From contig JAUSEJ010000316.1 in assembly GCA_030650265.1 (NCBI GenBank), forward strand, positions 1 to 6,237: a stretch of 6,237 bases of DNA. The letters run 5' to 3'. Origin of the DNA: Dehalococcoidia bacterium. Its GTDB lineage: Bacteria; Chloroflexota; Dehalococcoidia; JACPQF01. Position numbers and translations under genes: made by a program. The stretch's first letter is position 1; each line of letters starts with the position of its first letter. The notes under the pieces were generated by a model. The model did no database searches. It was not told the DNA's origin and saw only the letters and a program-made list of their open reading frames with translations. Positions 1 to 5,916 of the stretch are shown one piece after another.

Positions 1-1
1 T

Positions 2-1366
2 CTGGGTCTTTGTTGACGAGGGAAACTGGGCCAGCCAATTTGACTCGCCGGGAACGCAATCAGCCAACCAATCAGCTAGATTCCCGGCTTTCTCTACAAA
101 ACCCACTTCTCCACTGTAGTGATTAGCAAGGCAGTCCATAGGACAAAACATGAGCTTATTCAGCTTCGAATAAAGGCCGTATTCCTTCACATCGTTGTGA
201 TGGGCCAGTATGGTATCCAAGTAATACTCCGTTGGTGCGAGCTTCTGCTGATTACTTTTGTCCTCCCCATACGTGGAACCCACCCCCAAGCGCAGTGTCA
301 AGAAAACGGGGAATACCCCGTTCTTGATCATCCAGCGGTTCCCTTCAATGAGGGAATCCCGGGATTCCTGCCATGTCTGATGCCCACTCGGGGGCATCAT
401 GGTGACGCTACCTACGAAAACATTTCCCACGTTTCCAGCGCCGAACGTGTCCACCGCCTCGTGGCAAGCCTCTTTGTAGCGCTCGTGACCGGTATGTTTG
501 TCCTTCCCCGGACATATCTCGGCAAACAGCCGGCGATCCCACACTTCCATTTGGAAGGTAAGACAATTGAGACCCACGTCCTTGAGCCTCTGCATTTCCT
601 TTCTACTTATCGGCTGGGTATGTACGCTCAGATTGGGTTTGTGGGAAGCCGCCTTGGCAATGCTCTCCACAAAATCGAGGTGTATTCTCGCCTCTTTCTC
701 ACTGCTCCGGAGTCCGCCCATCAGAAAACGCCCTTCGACAAAAGTCGTGCTTGAGGTGGCGATTTTGTACGCCTCGACCGTTTCCATCAGGTTGATTGTA
801 GCGGCGCGATCAGCCCCGACGGCCTGAGCATCCTCGTAAGTGTAGTTGTAATTGCAGAACTTGCACTGTTCCCCGAAAGCAAAATACTCGCAAAACCGCA
901 AAGGAGTTATGACAAAACAACTTCGCTGAATGTCAACGAGGCTCGCCACTGGTATTCCTTGGCTAGTCACGTCCTCATCGAATTTCCGTCGCTTGTGACG
1001 AGCAAAATAAATACTCTCGACCTTTTCTTCTCCCTCGTAAAGGCCAAACTGGCCTGAACCCAGCTCTTTGAACTCATAGGGGCTAGTGGAATCTCTTTCG
1101 ACTCTGACACCAATTGCATTCTTCAGATAGAATGGACTGAGGTGCAAGATATAACCCGGCCTCACTGTCTCCGGCCTTTTTTCCGCTATCTCCCTCCTCG
1201 ATAAATCATGATCGTGGCTTTGGTAAATTGGCAAGCGTCGTTGCCAAACCCCTACCCTGTCAAGCACCTCGGAGTCTTTAATACCATGGCGCAGAGCATC
1301 CATCTTGATGATGGTTTCTCGGGGAAGAGTCGGGTATTTCTTCTGCAGTTCATCGACTCGGGGCAT
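2..1366 (-). CDS. Radical SAM protein with atypical CX8CX2C cysteine cluster (C-terminus cut by window edge)
   Basis: Codon-by-codon reading of the minus strand gives 455 uninterrupted codons from the ATG at 1366 to the window edge; the stop lies outside. The start is fixed by AAGGAGG at 1374-1380, seven bases upstream. Residues 1-140 form an N-terminal region without metal motifs. The cluster follows: Cys150, Cys159, Cys168 and Cys171, the last part reading FGEQCKFC. CX2C after an aromatic-rich stretch is typical of radical SAM [4Fe-4S] sites, but the usual first spacing is CX3C, not CX8C. A GG pair (residues 217-218) sits where the SAM-binding GGE motif is expected. Later a TIM-barrel-like VGLNCLTFQMEVWD segment and an ICPGK motif (Cys285) appear. 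Cys408-X3-Cys412 near the right end could be structural or bind another cluster. Such enzymes use SAM and a reduced iron-sulphur cluster to start radical chemistry; the substrate cannot be inferred. GC is lower than in its neighbours, suggesting separate ancestry. Confidence 0.85.
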   Translation of the reverse strand, partial: MPRVDELQKKYPTLPRETIIKMDALRHGIKDSEVLDRVGVWQRRLPIYQSHDHDLSRREIAEKRPETVRPGYILHLSPFYLKNAIGVRVERDSTSPYEFKELGSGQFGLYEGEEKVESIYFARHKRRKFDEDVTSQGIPVASLVDIQRSCFVITPLRFCEYFAFGEQCKFCNYNYTYEDAQAVGADRAATINLMETVEAYKIATSSTTFVEGRFLMGGLRSSEKEARIHLDFVESIAKAASHKPNLSVHTQPISRKEMQRLKDVGLNCLTFQMEVWDRRLFAEICPGKDKHTGHERYKEACHEAVDTFGAGNVGNVFVGSVTMMPPSGHQTWQESRDSLIEGNRWMIKNGVFPVFLTLRLGVGSTYGEDKSNQQKLAPTEYYLDTILAHHNDVKEYGLYSKLNKLMFCPMDCLANHYSGEVGFVEKAGNLADWLADCVPGESNWLAQFPSSTKTQ

Positions 1367-1505
1367 TCATTATCCTCCTTCTGTTCTTCATCATGTTATC
1401 GTGTTGTAGTGAAACAGCCGTCCTGGCTGCAGACTCGTCTCTCTTCAGCGGGTGCGTGAAGCATAGCAGTAGAGAAGCTTGCGCAATATACAGCAAACGA
1501 TGCAA
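1367..1505 (-). other. Intergenic gap between regulator and radical SAM gene, with short repeats
   Basis: The 139 bases between the regulator stop and the radical SAM start hold no ORF or RNA gene that I recognise. On the minus strand TTGC occurs at 1505-1502, 1496-1493 and 1486-1483, about one helical turn apart, and the last copy is part of the palindrome TTGCGCAA (1479-1486). Further down, CAGCC and GGCTG (1415-1419 and 1425-1429) form a 5-bp inverted repeat with a 5-base loop and no following T run, so it is not a convincing terminator. A weak -10-like TATGCT lies 15 bases after TTGCGC. The gap could hold a promoter or operator for the radical SAM gene, but no element is strong enough to call alone. 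Confidence 0.4.
1374..1380 (-). promoter_or_regulatory. Ribosome-binding site of the radical SAM gene
   Basis: The minus strand reads AAGGAGG here, a near-perfect Shine-Dalgarno sequence. Two overlapping ATGs follow: one at 1370 (3 bases away, different frame, not part of a long frame) and one at 1366 (7 bases away) that opens the 455-codon radical SAM frame. Spacing and reading frame both favour the second. Confidence 0.85.
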
Positions 1506-4500
1506 TTACGCTGTAATATTGTTGTGGGGCGGGAGGAGACCGGCTTCGATAACGAGTCGGGTCAAGGCAGTACGGGAGTGTATGCCGAGACGTTCGTAGA
1601 TACGGTGGAGGTGGGAGCCGACAGTGAGTGGGCTGAGTGTAAGACGTTTGGCGATCTCGGCTTTGGTCAAGCCCTGTGCGACGAGTCGCGCTATTTCCAA
1701 TTCTCGTTCGCTTATTGCGACGCTGCCGAGGTGCGGGCGGCGCGTGGCAATAGGCGAAATGCCGTACCCTTTGAGGATTCGCCGGGCACGATCGGCATGG
1801 CGCCGAGCATCAAGGCGCTCGAAAATCGCCAGGCTTTGCTGGGCCGTTCTCACTGCTAGCTCTGGTCGGGCGGTAGCTGCCGATGTTGACTGATCCAACA
1901 AGCATCTCCCGGCCTCGAATGGCATCCGCAGCCCAACAAACTTTTCATGCGCTCGCGCGAGACAATCTATGGCGGCTTCGGACTGGCCCAAGGCCTGCCG
2001 GGCGAGGCCCTCAGCCCGAGAGGCGAGGGCGATAAGATGGGGTGTGTCGCAAGGCCCCAAACCGATAATCAGGCGAGCGGTTTCGAGCGCGCTTTGCGGC
2101 TCTCCTGCCGCTGCCTGCACTTCGGCGAGAAGCATAAGGCCGGTTGGCTCGAAGGCTAAGGTCAATCGAGCGGGTTCCTTCTCCCACGATTCCACCTGGC
2201 GGGCGAAGCCAATCGCAATGTCAAGCGCTCGCTTTATCTGGGCTCGCTCGATGGCGATAGTTGTCTCGGCGATGTCAATGAGACTGAAGATAGGCCTGTC
2301 TGCCGGTCCTTCATGTGATGGGCTGCCGAAGGCCATCCTTGCCGCATTAATACATGCTTCAGCTTCTGATAGGTCCCCACGATATGACAGAATCATTGCC
2401 TGTCCAGCCAATGAATAGGCTAGGTCACGCGGTTGCCCGATCCGGCGGGCCAGAACGACGGCCGCCGTGCTCAATCGCAATGACTCGTCCCATGTGCCAG
2501 ACATAAAGTGGGCTAAGGCGAGATAATGTTGGAGGCGGACCTCCATATCGGGCGCACCAAGTTGCTGGGCCACTGCCAAACCATGTTCGGCATGGTAACG
2601 CACGAAGTCATGATCGCCGAGATACATTCCGATGACCCCCAGGACGTTATGAGCCCTGGACCAGATGTCTAGCACACGCGCTTGTTCGCTAACCGTCAAA
2701 GCCTGTAAAGCGTATTCACGAGCGTTTGCAACATCGCGCTGCCACAGGGAGGAGAGGGCGGCTACAAGGTGCGCTTCGGCCTCCGAACGCTGCGATCCCA
2801 GTCGCCTGGCCAAAGACAAGAGCTCCGCTGCGGTATCGGCGACACCTTCGGCGTCTCCTAAGCGGTAGAGGATGTGAAACCGAGTGTAATGCAGATCGGC
2901 CAACTCCTGGCAGGGTTTGCCGCCTGCCAACATGGCCAAGCCAGCACTCAGGTGGGCGTTGGCAACATCGAAGTGACCCCGGTCCCATTCTGCCAAAGCC
3001 AACTGGCTATGGAGACGGGACGCGGCAAGGGCATTGCCATCTCTTTCCCGTTCGGCCAGGGCCTGGTTCCAGACGTCGACGGCCGCACCCCGCTTGCCGA
3101 TTCGTTCCCACGCCTCGCCCAGTCGCTCGAGCAGTGATGGCAGAGTATTCGGGGTTACAGGACAGGGAAGAGTGGTCGGGAATCCGAATCCTGGTCCCCC
3201 TCGTAGCAGTTCCAAGGCGACGGCATAATGTCGCGCAGCCTCCTCGTTGGCAAATAGGTCAAGCGCGCGATCCCCAGCGGCCAATAGGACCGAGAGAGCC
3301 CGGCCAGGGTCAGCCTCCGAGCCAGCGCCCTGATAGTGGCGAGCGAGGCGATTCACATTAGCCAGTGGTCCTTGCGGGATGGATTCTAGCGCTCTAATTG
3401 CTGCCACATGAGCGCGCCGCCGTTCTATCTCCGGCAATTCTGCATAAACAACCTCTTGAACTAGGGGATGAGTAATGCCATAGGCGACGTCTAATCCAAC
3501 CGCTTCGTCGACCACCAACCCTGTTGCTCTCAAACGACGAAGCGACTTGAGTAGGCACTCCTCCTCCAGACTGCTAGCTATTCGCAGAGTTTCGTGGTAG
3601 GCAACATCGCCCATAATGGCAATCAGGTCCAGAACGCGTCTGTCGGACGGTTCAAGTCGCCTCAGACGCGTCAGAATAAGGCGGCGAATGCTCGGCGGAA
3701 GGGCGCGGGCTCCATCGGGACCAAGGACCCAGCAGTCCTTCTCAGTTGGACTGCGAACGAGATGGCCGAAGTCGATTAGTGCGGCGACAAGCGCTTCCAC
3801 GAAAAGGGGCATTCCCCCAGCGCGAACATCGAGCAGGGCCATGAGGTCGCTCGGCGCCTCTCCACCGAGAATGCCTCGAACCAGGTTGTTCACCGCTTCC
3901 GGTTCGAGGAGGGGGACGACGACTTCCTCGGCCAACCCGTTTCGATCTAGCGAGCCTATCAGGCTCTGCAAGCCACGGGAGGCGTTCGAGGCATCCTCAT
4001 TGTAGGTGGCAAGCAACAGGGCCCGGAGGTCGGCGAGCCCGCGAGCGAGGTAATGCAGCAAATCGATGGTCGCCGGGTCGGCCCATTGGAGGTCGTCAAT
4101 GAATAGGGCAACCGGCGCTTCTTGAGTTAGTCGTTCGAGGAGACGGGACACAGCCTCGAAGAGGCGGGTCTTCTCGAGGGCCGGGTCGCCAAGTCCCTCA
4201 AGGGGTAGGATGGATGGGGGAAGGTGAAGGCCGCCGAACAGGCGTCCGAGGTCGGGCAGACCGTCCACCAGCGCCGCTAGATGGTCTGTCTCAAGCCTGC
4301 GAAGCAGGGGGCCAAAGGCGTTGACGACCGGAGCATAGGCGAGCTCGCCTTCCAGCAGCAGGGCTCTGCCTTCGAGAACCGTAAAGCTACGCTTCTTGGC
4401 CAGGGCGAGAGCTTCACGGGCGAGACGGGTTTTGCCAATGCCGGGCTGGCCGGTGAGGAAGATGATTCTACCCTGTCCTTCGGCGGCAAGGCTCAGTGCC

Positions 4501-4613
4501 GTAATGAGACGCCGGAGCTCGCCATCACGGCCAACAAAAGGCGATATCCCTCTCTGACCTGAGGGCCTTCGAGAAACCGGATTGGAGTTTCGGTGTTCTG
4601 AGTGCCGATCCAT
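1506..4613 (-). CDS. LAL/MalT-like LuxR-family transcriptional regulator with N-terminal AAA (STAND) ATPase
   Basis: This 1035-residue protein (from the ATG at 4613) has the three-part layout of large ATP-binding LuxR (LAL) regulators. Near the N-terminus, FVGRDGELRRL precedes the Walker A motif GQPGIGKT (residues 55-62). Walker B, VALFIDD followed by LQWAD, is at 168-176. The LLATYNEDA segment after it usually reads TYR; here the Arg is Asn205. The LPPSIRRLILTRLRRL segment and a helical region end the ATPase part. Residues of roughly 420-950 are Ala/Leu-rich helical repeats resembling TPRs, expected to sense a ligand or partner. The C-terminus (967-1024) is a LuxR helix-turn-helix with ERELEIARLVAQGLT, then AEIAKRL and SPLTVGSHLHRIYERLGI. 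Such proteins are cytoplasmic ATP-dependent activators, often of catabolic genes. The inducer is unknown. The same frame also stays open to a TTG at 4691, but that start lacks a ribosome-binding site. Neighbours suggest control of the adjacent catabolic cluster, the radical SAM gene, or both; this is inferred. Confidence 0.93.
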   Translation of the reverse strand: MDRHSEHRNSNPVSRRPSGQRGISPFVGRDGELRRLITALSLAAEGQGRIIFLTGQPGIGKTRLAREALALAKKRSFTVLEGRALLLEGELAYAPVVNAFGPLLRRLETDHLAALVDGLPDLGRLFGGLHLPPSILPLEGLGDPALEKTRLFEAVSRLLERLTQEAPVALFIDDLQWADPATIDLLHYLARGLADLRALLLATYNEDASNASRGLQSLIGSLDRNGLAEEVVVPLLEPEAVNNLVRGILGGEAPSDLMALLDVRAGGMPLFVEALVAALIDFGHLVRSPTEKDCWVLGPDGARALPPSIRRLILTRLRRLEPSDRRVLDLIAIMGDVAYHETLRIASSLEEECLLKSLRRLRATGLVVDEAVGLDVAYGITHPLVQEVVYAELPEIERRRAHVAAIRALESIPQGPLANVNRLARHYQGAGSEADPGRALSVLLAAGDRALDLFANEEAARHYAVALELLRGGPGFGFPTTLPCPVTPNTLPSLLERLGEAWERIGKRGAAVDVWNQALAERERDGNALAASRLHSQLALAEWDRGHFDVANAHLSAGLAMLAGGKPCQELADLHYTRFHILYRLGDAEGVADTAAELLSLARRLGSQRSEAEAHLVAALSSLWQRDVANAREYALQALTVSEQARVLDIWSRAHNVLGVIGMYLGDHDFVRYHAEHGLAVAQQLGAPDMEVRLQHYLALAHFMSGTWDESLRLSTAAVVLARRIGQPRDLAYSLAGQAMILSYRGDLSEAEACINAARMAFGSPSHEGPADRPIFSLIDIAETTIAIERAQIKRALDIAIGFARQVESWEKEPARLTLAFEPTGLMLLAEVQAAAGEPQSALETARLIIGLGPCDTPHLIALASRAEGLARQALGQSEAAIDCLARAHEKFVGLRMPFEAGRCLLDQSTSAATARPELAVRTAQQSLAIFERLDARRHADRARRILKGYGISPIATRRPHLGSVAISERELEIARLVAQGLTKAEIAKRLTLSPLTVGSHLHRIYERLGIHSRTALTRLVIEAGLLPPHNNITA

Positions 4614-4622
4614 TTCCATCCA

Positions 4623-4628
4623 ACCTCC
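4623..4628 (-). promoter_or_regulatory. Ribosome-binding site deciding the regulator start
   Basis: The minus strand reads GGAGGT here, nine bases before the ATG at 4613 and only three before another in-frame ATG at 4619. The nine-base spacing favours 4613. The more upstream TTG at 4691 has no Shine-Dalgarno-like sequence before it and would leave a leader of only about 17 bases after the predicted -10 box. Confidence 0.65.
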
Positions 4629-4715
4629 GGGTCGAGAATCCTTCCGCTGGAAGTTTTCGACATGATCAGACCTGTGGCTGACGCTCGCCAAACCAATGGG
4701 TCCGAAGTTTCACCA

Positions 4716-4744
4716 ATTATACTTTATTCTGTGGGCCCAATCTA
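4716..4744 (-). promoter_or_regulatory. Candidate sigma-70-type promoter of the LuxR-family regulator
   Basis: The minus strand has a perfect TATAAT at 4721-4716 in a locally AT-rich patch. With the standard 17-base spacer the -35 position (4744-4739) reads TAGATT, only three of six matches to TTGACA, so an activator or an alternative -35 may be involved. Transcription would start near 4708 and give a leader of about 95 bases before the ATG at 4613. The -35 overlaps the second of the tandem stops ending the hydantoinase B remnant, so the promoter sits right at the apparent break in that gene. Confidence 0.45.
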
Positions 4745-4990
4745 TCAGGTTTGGAGATCGAAGATACCAACAAGTGTGCTTCTCACCCTTCGGGGCAGAA
4801 TAATGAAGGGAATCCGGCCAAGCCCTTGAGCCACTGCATCGCCTTTTGCGTCAACCAATACGCAGCACAGGTCCTGCGACTCTATGACTATCAGCGAGGA
4901 CTCCGTCCTCATTTGGGCGGTCTTCGCTTCCTCACAGATCCCGATGAGTCTGCTCCAGATGATATCTAAGGATACCGGGTCGAGTTGCAT
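4745..4990 (-). pseudogene. Truncated hydantoinase B / N-methylhydantoinase subunit B remnant (N-terminal 81 codons)
   Basis: The reading frame starts MQLDPVSLDIIWSRL and continues through MRTESSLIVIESQD and VLVDAKGDAVAQG, the characteristic N-terminus of the HyuB/oxoprolinase-B family (compare the family pattern DPVTLEIIWNRL, then RTA-S-IIRESNDFSCALFD, then G--LAQ). The homology runs to IPFIILPRRVRSTL, slightly shortened against the family, and ends in tandem stops TGA TAG at 4747-4742. Full-length proteins are usually well over 500 residues, so some 85% is missing. I see no continuation in the 130 bases before the regulator. Intact enzymes act with HyuA in ATP-dependent opening of hydantoin-like or oxoproline rings; this copy lacks almost all of the protein and should be inactive. 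The ATG lies 83 bases after the aldolase stop, with only a weak purine-rich GAGACGAG before it. It was probably the third gene of this operon before a deletion or insertion. Confidence 0.72.
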
Positions 4991-5006
4991 CTCGTCTCGT
5001 TCACCG

Positions 5007-5060
5007 GAAGGGCGACAAGGGAAGCGGTGATCGTTCCCTCCTTTTCCCCTTTTGCCCTTC
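5007..5060 (-). repeat. Nested inverted repeats between aldolase and hydantoinase remnant
   Basis: The arms GAAGGGC (5007-5013) and GCCCTTC (5054-5060) are perfect 7-base complements. Inside them AGGGAA (5018-5023) and TTCCCT (5034-5039) form a 6-bp stem with a 10-base loop. The transcript could fold into a two-tier stem-loop in the 83-base gap between the two genes. No U run follows on the minus strand, so it is not a typical Rho-independent terminator; an RNA-processing or stabilising hairpin is possible. The purine/pyrimidine-biased composition makes chance arms more likely than usual. Confidence 0.4.
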
Positions 5061-5073
5061 GCAATCTCTTCTT

Positions 5074-5844
5074 CTATCGCCCCAGCCGCGCTTGCTTTAG
5101 ATATTTTCGGCAGGCGGAGGCCATCAAGCCGGCGGCGCCACTGATGATGATATTGCAGCCCCTCTCGATCTGAATCCGGGTGTGGGCTGCATCGCGCCCG
5201 ACGTTGGCCACGGCGATACCCTGGCTTTTGGCTAGCCCGATTCCCATGCCGATCTTTTCCTGTACGGCCGGGTGATCCCACTGGCCTCCGTAGCCCATCG
5301 AAAGAGACAGGTCGCCTGGTCCAATGAAGACTGCTTCCAGCCCCTGCACCGAAAGTATCTCCCCCAGATTGTCGAACGCTTCCGGCTCCTCCAGCATTGG
5401 CAGGAGCAGTGTTTGCTCGTTTGCCCAGCGGATGTAATCGGCCTGCGACAACTCGAGACCGAAGCTTGCGGCCCGGGTGCTGCTGCCTGAGCCGCGCATG
5501 CCTTGGGGCGGATACTTGATAGCAGCCAAAGCGCGACGCACCGCGTTTGCCGTGCTGCAATGCGGGACCACAATGTTGTAGGCCCCGGCTTCAAGATAGC
5601 CGAGGATCACCGCTGGATCGTTGCTGGGCGCTCTAACAACAGGCTCGATGCCTGCCGCCTGGGCCGCCCTCACCAGGGTACCGGCAGTCTCCGCTCCGAT
5701 GCCGCCGTGCTCGCCGTCGATGAAGTAGAAGTCGTAGCCGAGAAGAGCAATGAATTGCACGATATCGGGATCCTTGCCGGGCATGAGAGTCCCGATGGCA
5801 GGCTTGCCCTCCTTGATCATCCGCTTAAGTTTGTTTTCTCGCAT
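5074..5844 (-). CDS. HpcH/HpaI-family aldolase (class II, metal-dependent 2-oxo-acid aldolase type)
   Basis: This complete 256-residue protein has the normal length of the HpcH/HpaI aldolase family. The family uses a divalent metal to cleave or form 4-hydroxy-2-oxo acids, releasing pyruvate or a similar keto acid and an aldehyde, often late in aromatic or sugar-acid breakdown. Visible landmarks are IGTLMPGKDP near residue 17, YFIDGEHGG with the conserved His46, VVRAP with the catalytic-type Arg71, IVVPH near 91, the metal-ligand-type Glu152 in PMLEEPEA, and Asp178 in the signature IGPGDLSLSMG (174-184). The start at 5844 is chosen because GAGGAG (5851-5856) stands six bases before it; the same frame is open to 5913 but that extension has no family similarity. 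It follows an acyl-CoA dehydrogenase by 72 bases on the same strand, suggesting an operon. The exact substrate is not readable; related 2-dehydro-3-deoxyglucarate aldolases belong to the same fold. All key residues are present, so it should be active. Confidence 0.9.
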   Translation of the reverse strand: MRENKLKRMIKEGKPAIGTLMPGKDPDIVQFIALLGYDFYFIDGEHGGIGAETAGTLVRAAQAAGIEPVVRAPSNDPAVILGYLEAGAYNIVVPHCSTANAVRRALAAIKYPPQGMRGSGSSTRAASFGLELSQADYIRWANEQTLLLPMLEEPEAFDNLGEILSVQGLEAVFIGPGDLSLSMGYGGQWDHPAVQEKIGMGIGLAKSQGIAVANVGRDAAHTRIQIERGCNIIISGAAGLMASACRKYLKQARLGR

Positions 5845-5850
5845 GTGCCC

Positions 5851-5856
5851 CTCCTC
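5851..5856 (-). promoter_or_regulatory. Ribosome-binding site of the aldolase gene
   Basis: The minus strand reads GAGGAG followed by GGGCAC and the ATG at 5844. The strong match and six-base spacing select this start over the in-frame ATG at 5913, 23 codons upstream, which would begin within four bases of the preceding gene's stop and add a non-conserved tail. Confidence 0.75.
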
Positions 5857-5871
5857 TTTTGGAGCGCTCGA

Positions 5872-5888
5872 GTCCTTCCCGGAAGGAC
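5872..5888. repeat. 17-base palindrome between acyl-CoA dehydrogenase and aldolase genes
   Basis: GTCCTTCC (5872-5879) and GGAAGGAC (5881-5888) are perfect 8-base inverted arms around one central base. As DNA this is a plausible dimeric-regulator operator; as RNA it gives a 7-bp stem with a 3-base loop. A further GTCC at 5893-5896 can compete for the GGAC arm, and a second palindrome GAGCGCTC lies at 5862-5869. It sits 28 bases before the aldolase start. No U run follows, so a Rho-independent terminator is unlikely. Confidence 0.5.
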
Positions 5889-5916
5889 CGCAGTCCAGAG
5901 CTGTGATAAGCACTGC

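Noticed and set aside
119..754. 211-codon plus-strand reading frame
   Set aside because: It lies entirely opposite the radical SAM frame, shows no recognisable family and lacks a good ribosome-binding site; the minus-strand frame has clear motifs and start signals.
1415..1429. Possible Rho-independent terminator after the regulator
   Set aside because: The stem is only 5 bp and the bases after it are not a T run on the minus strand.
2726..3361. 211-codon plus-strand frame inside the regulator
   Set aside because: It is rich in Arg, Pro and Gly, as expected for antisense readings of a GC-rich gene, and sits over the coherent helical region of the LAL regulator.
4614..4691. Longer regulator start at TTG 4691
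   Set aside because: No Shine-Dalgarno sequence precedes it, the extra 26 residues match nothing in the family, and GGAGGT stands at proper distance from the ATG at 4613.
4991..5560. Upstream extension of the hydantoinase B frame
   Set aside because: It overlaps the aldolase gene out of frame and reads as low-complexity Arg/Gly sequence; homology begins exactly at the ATG at 4990.
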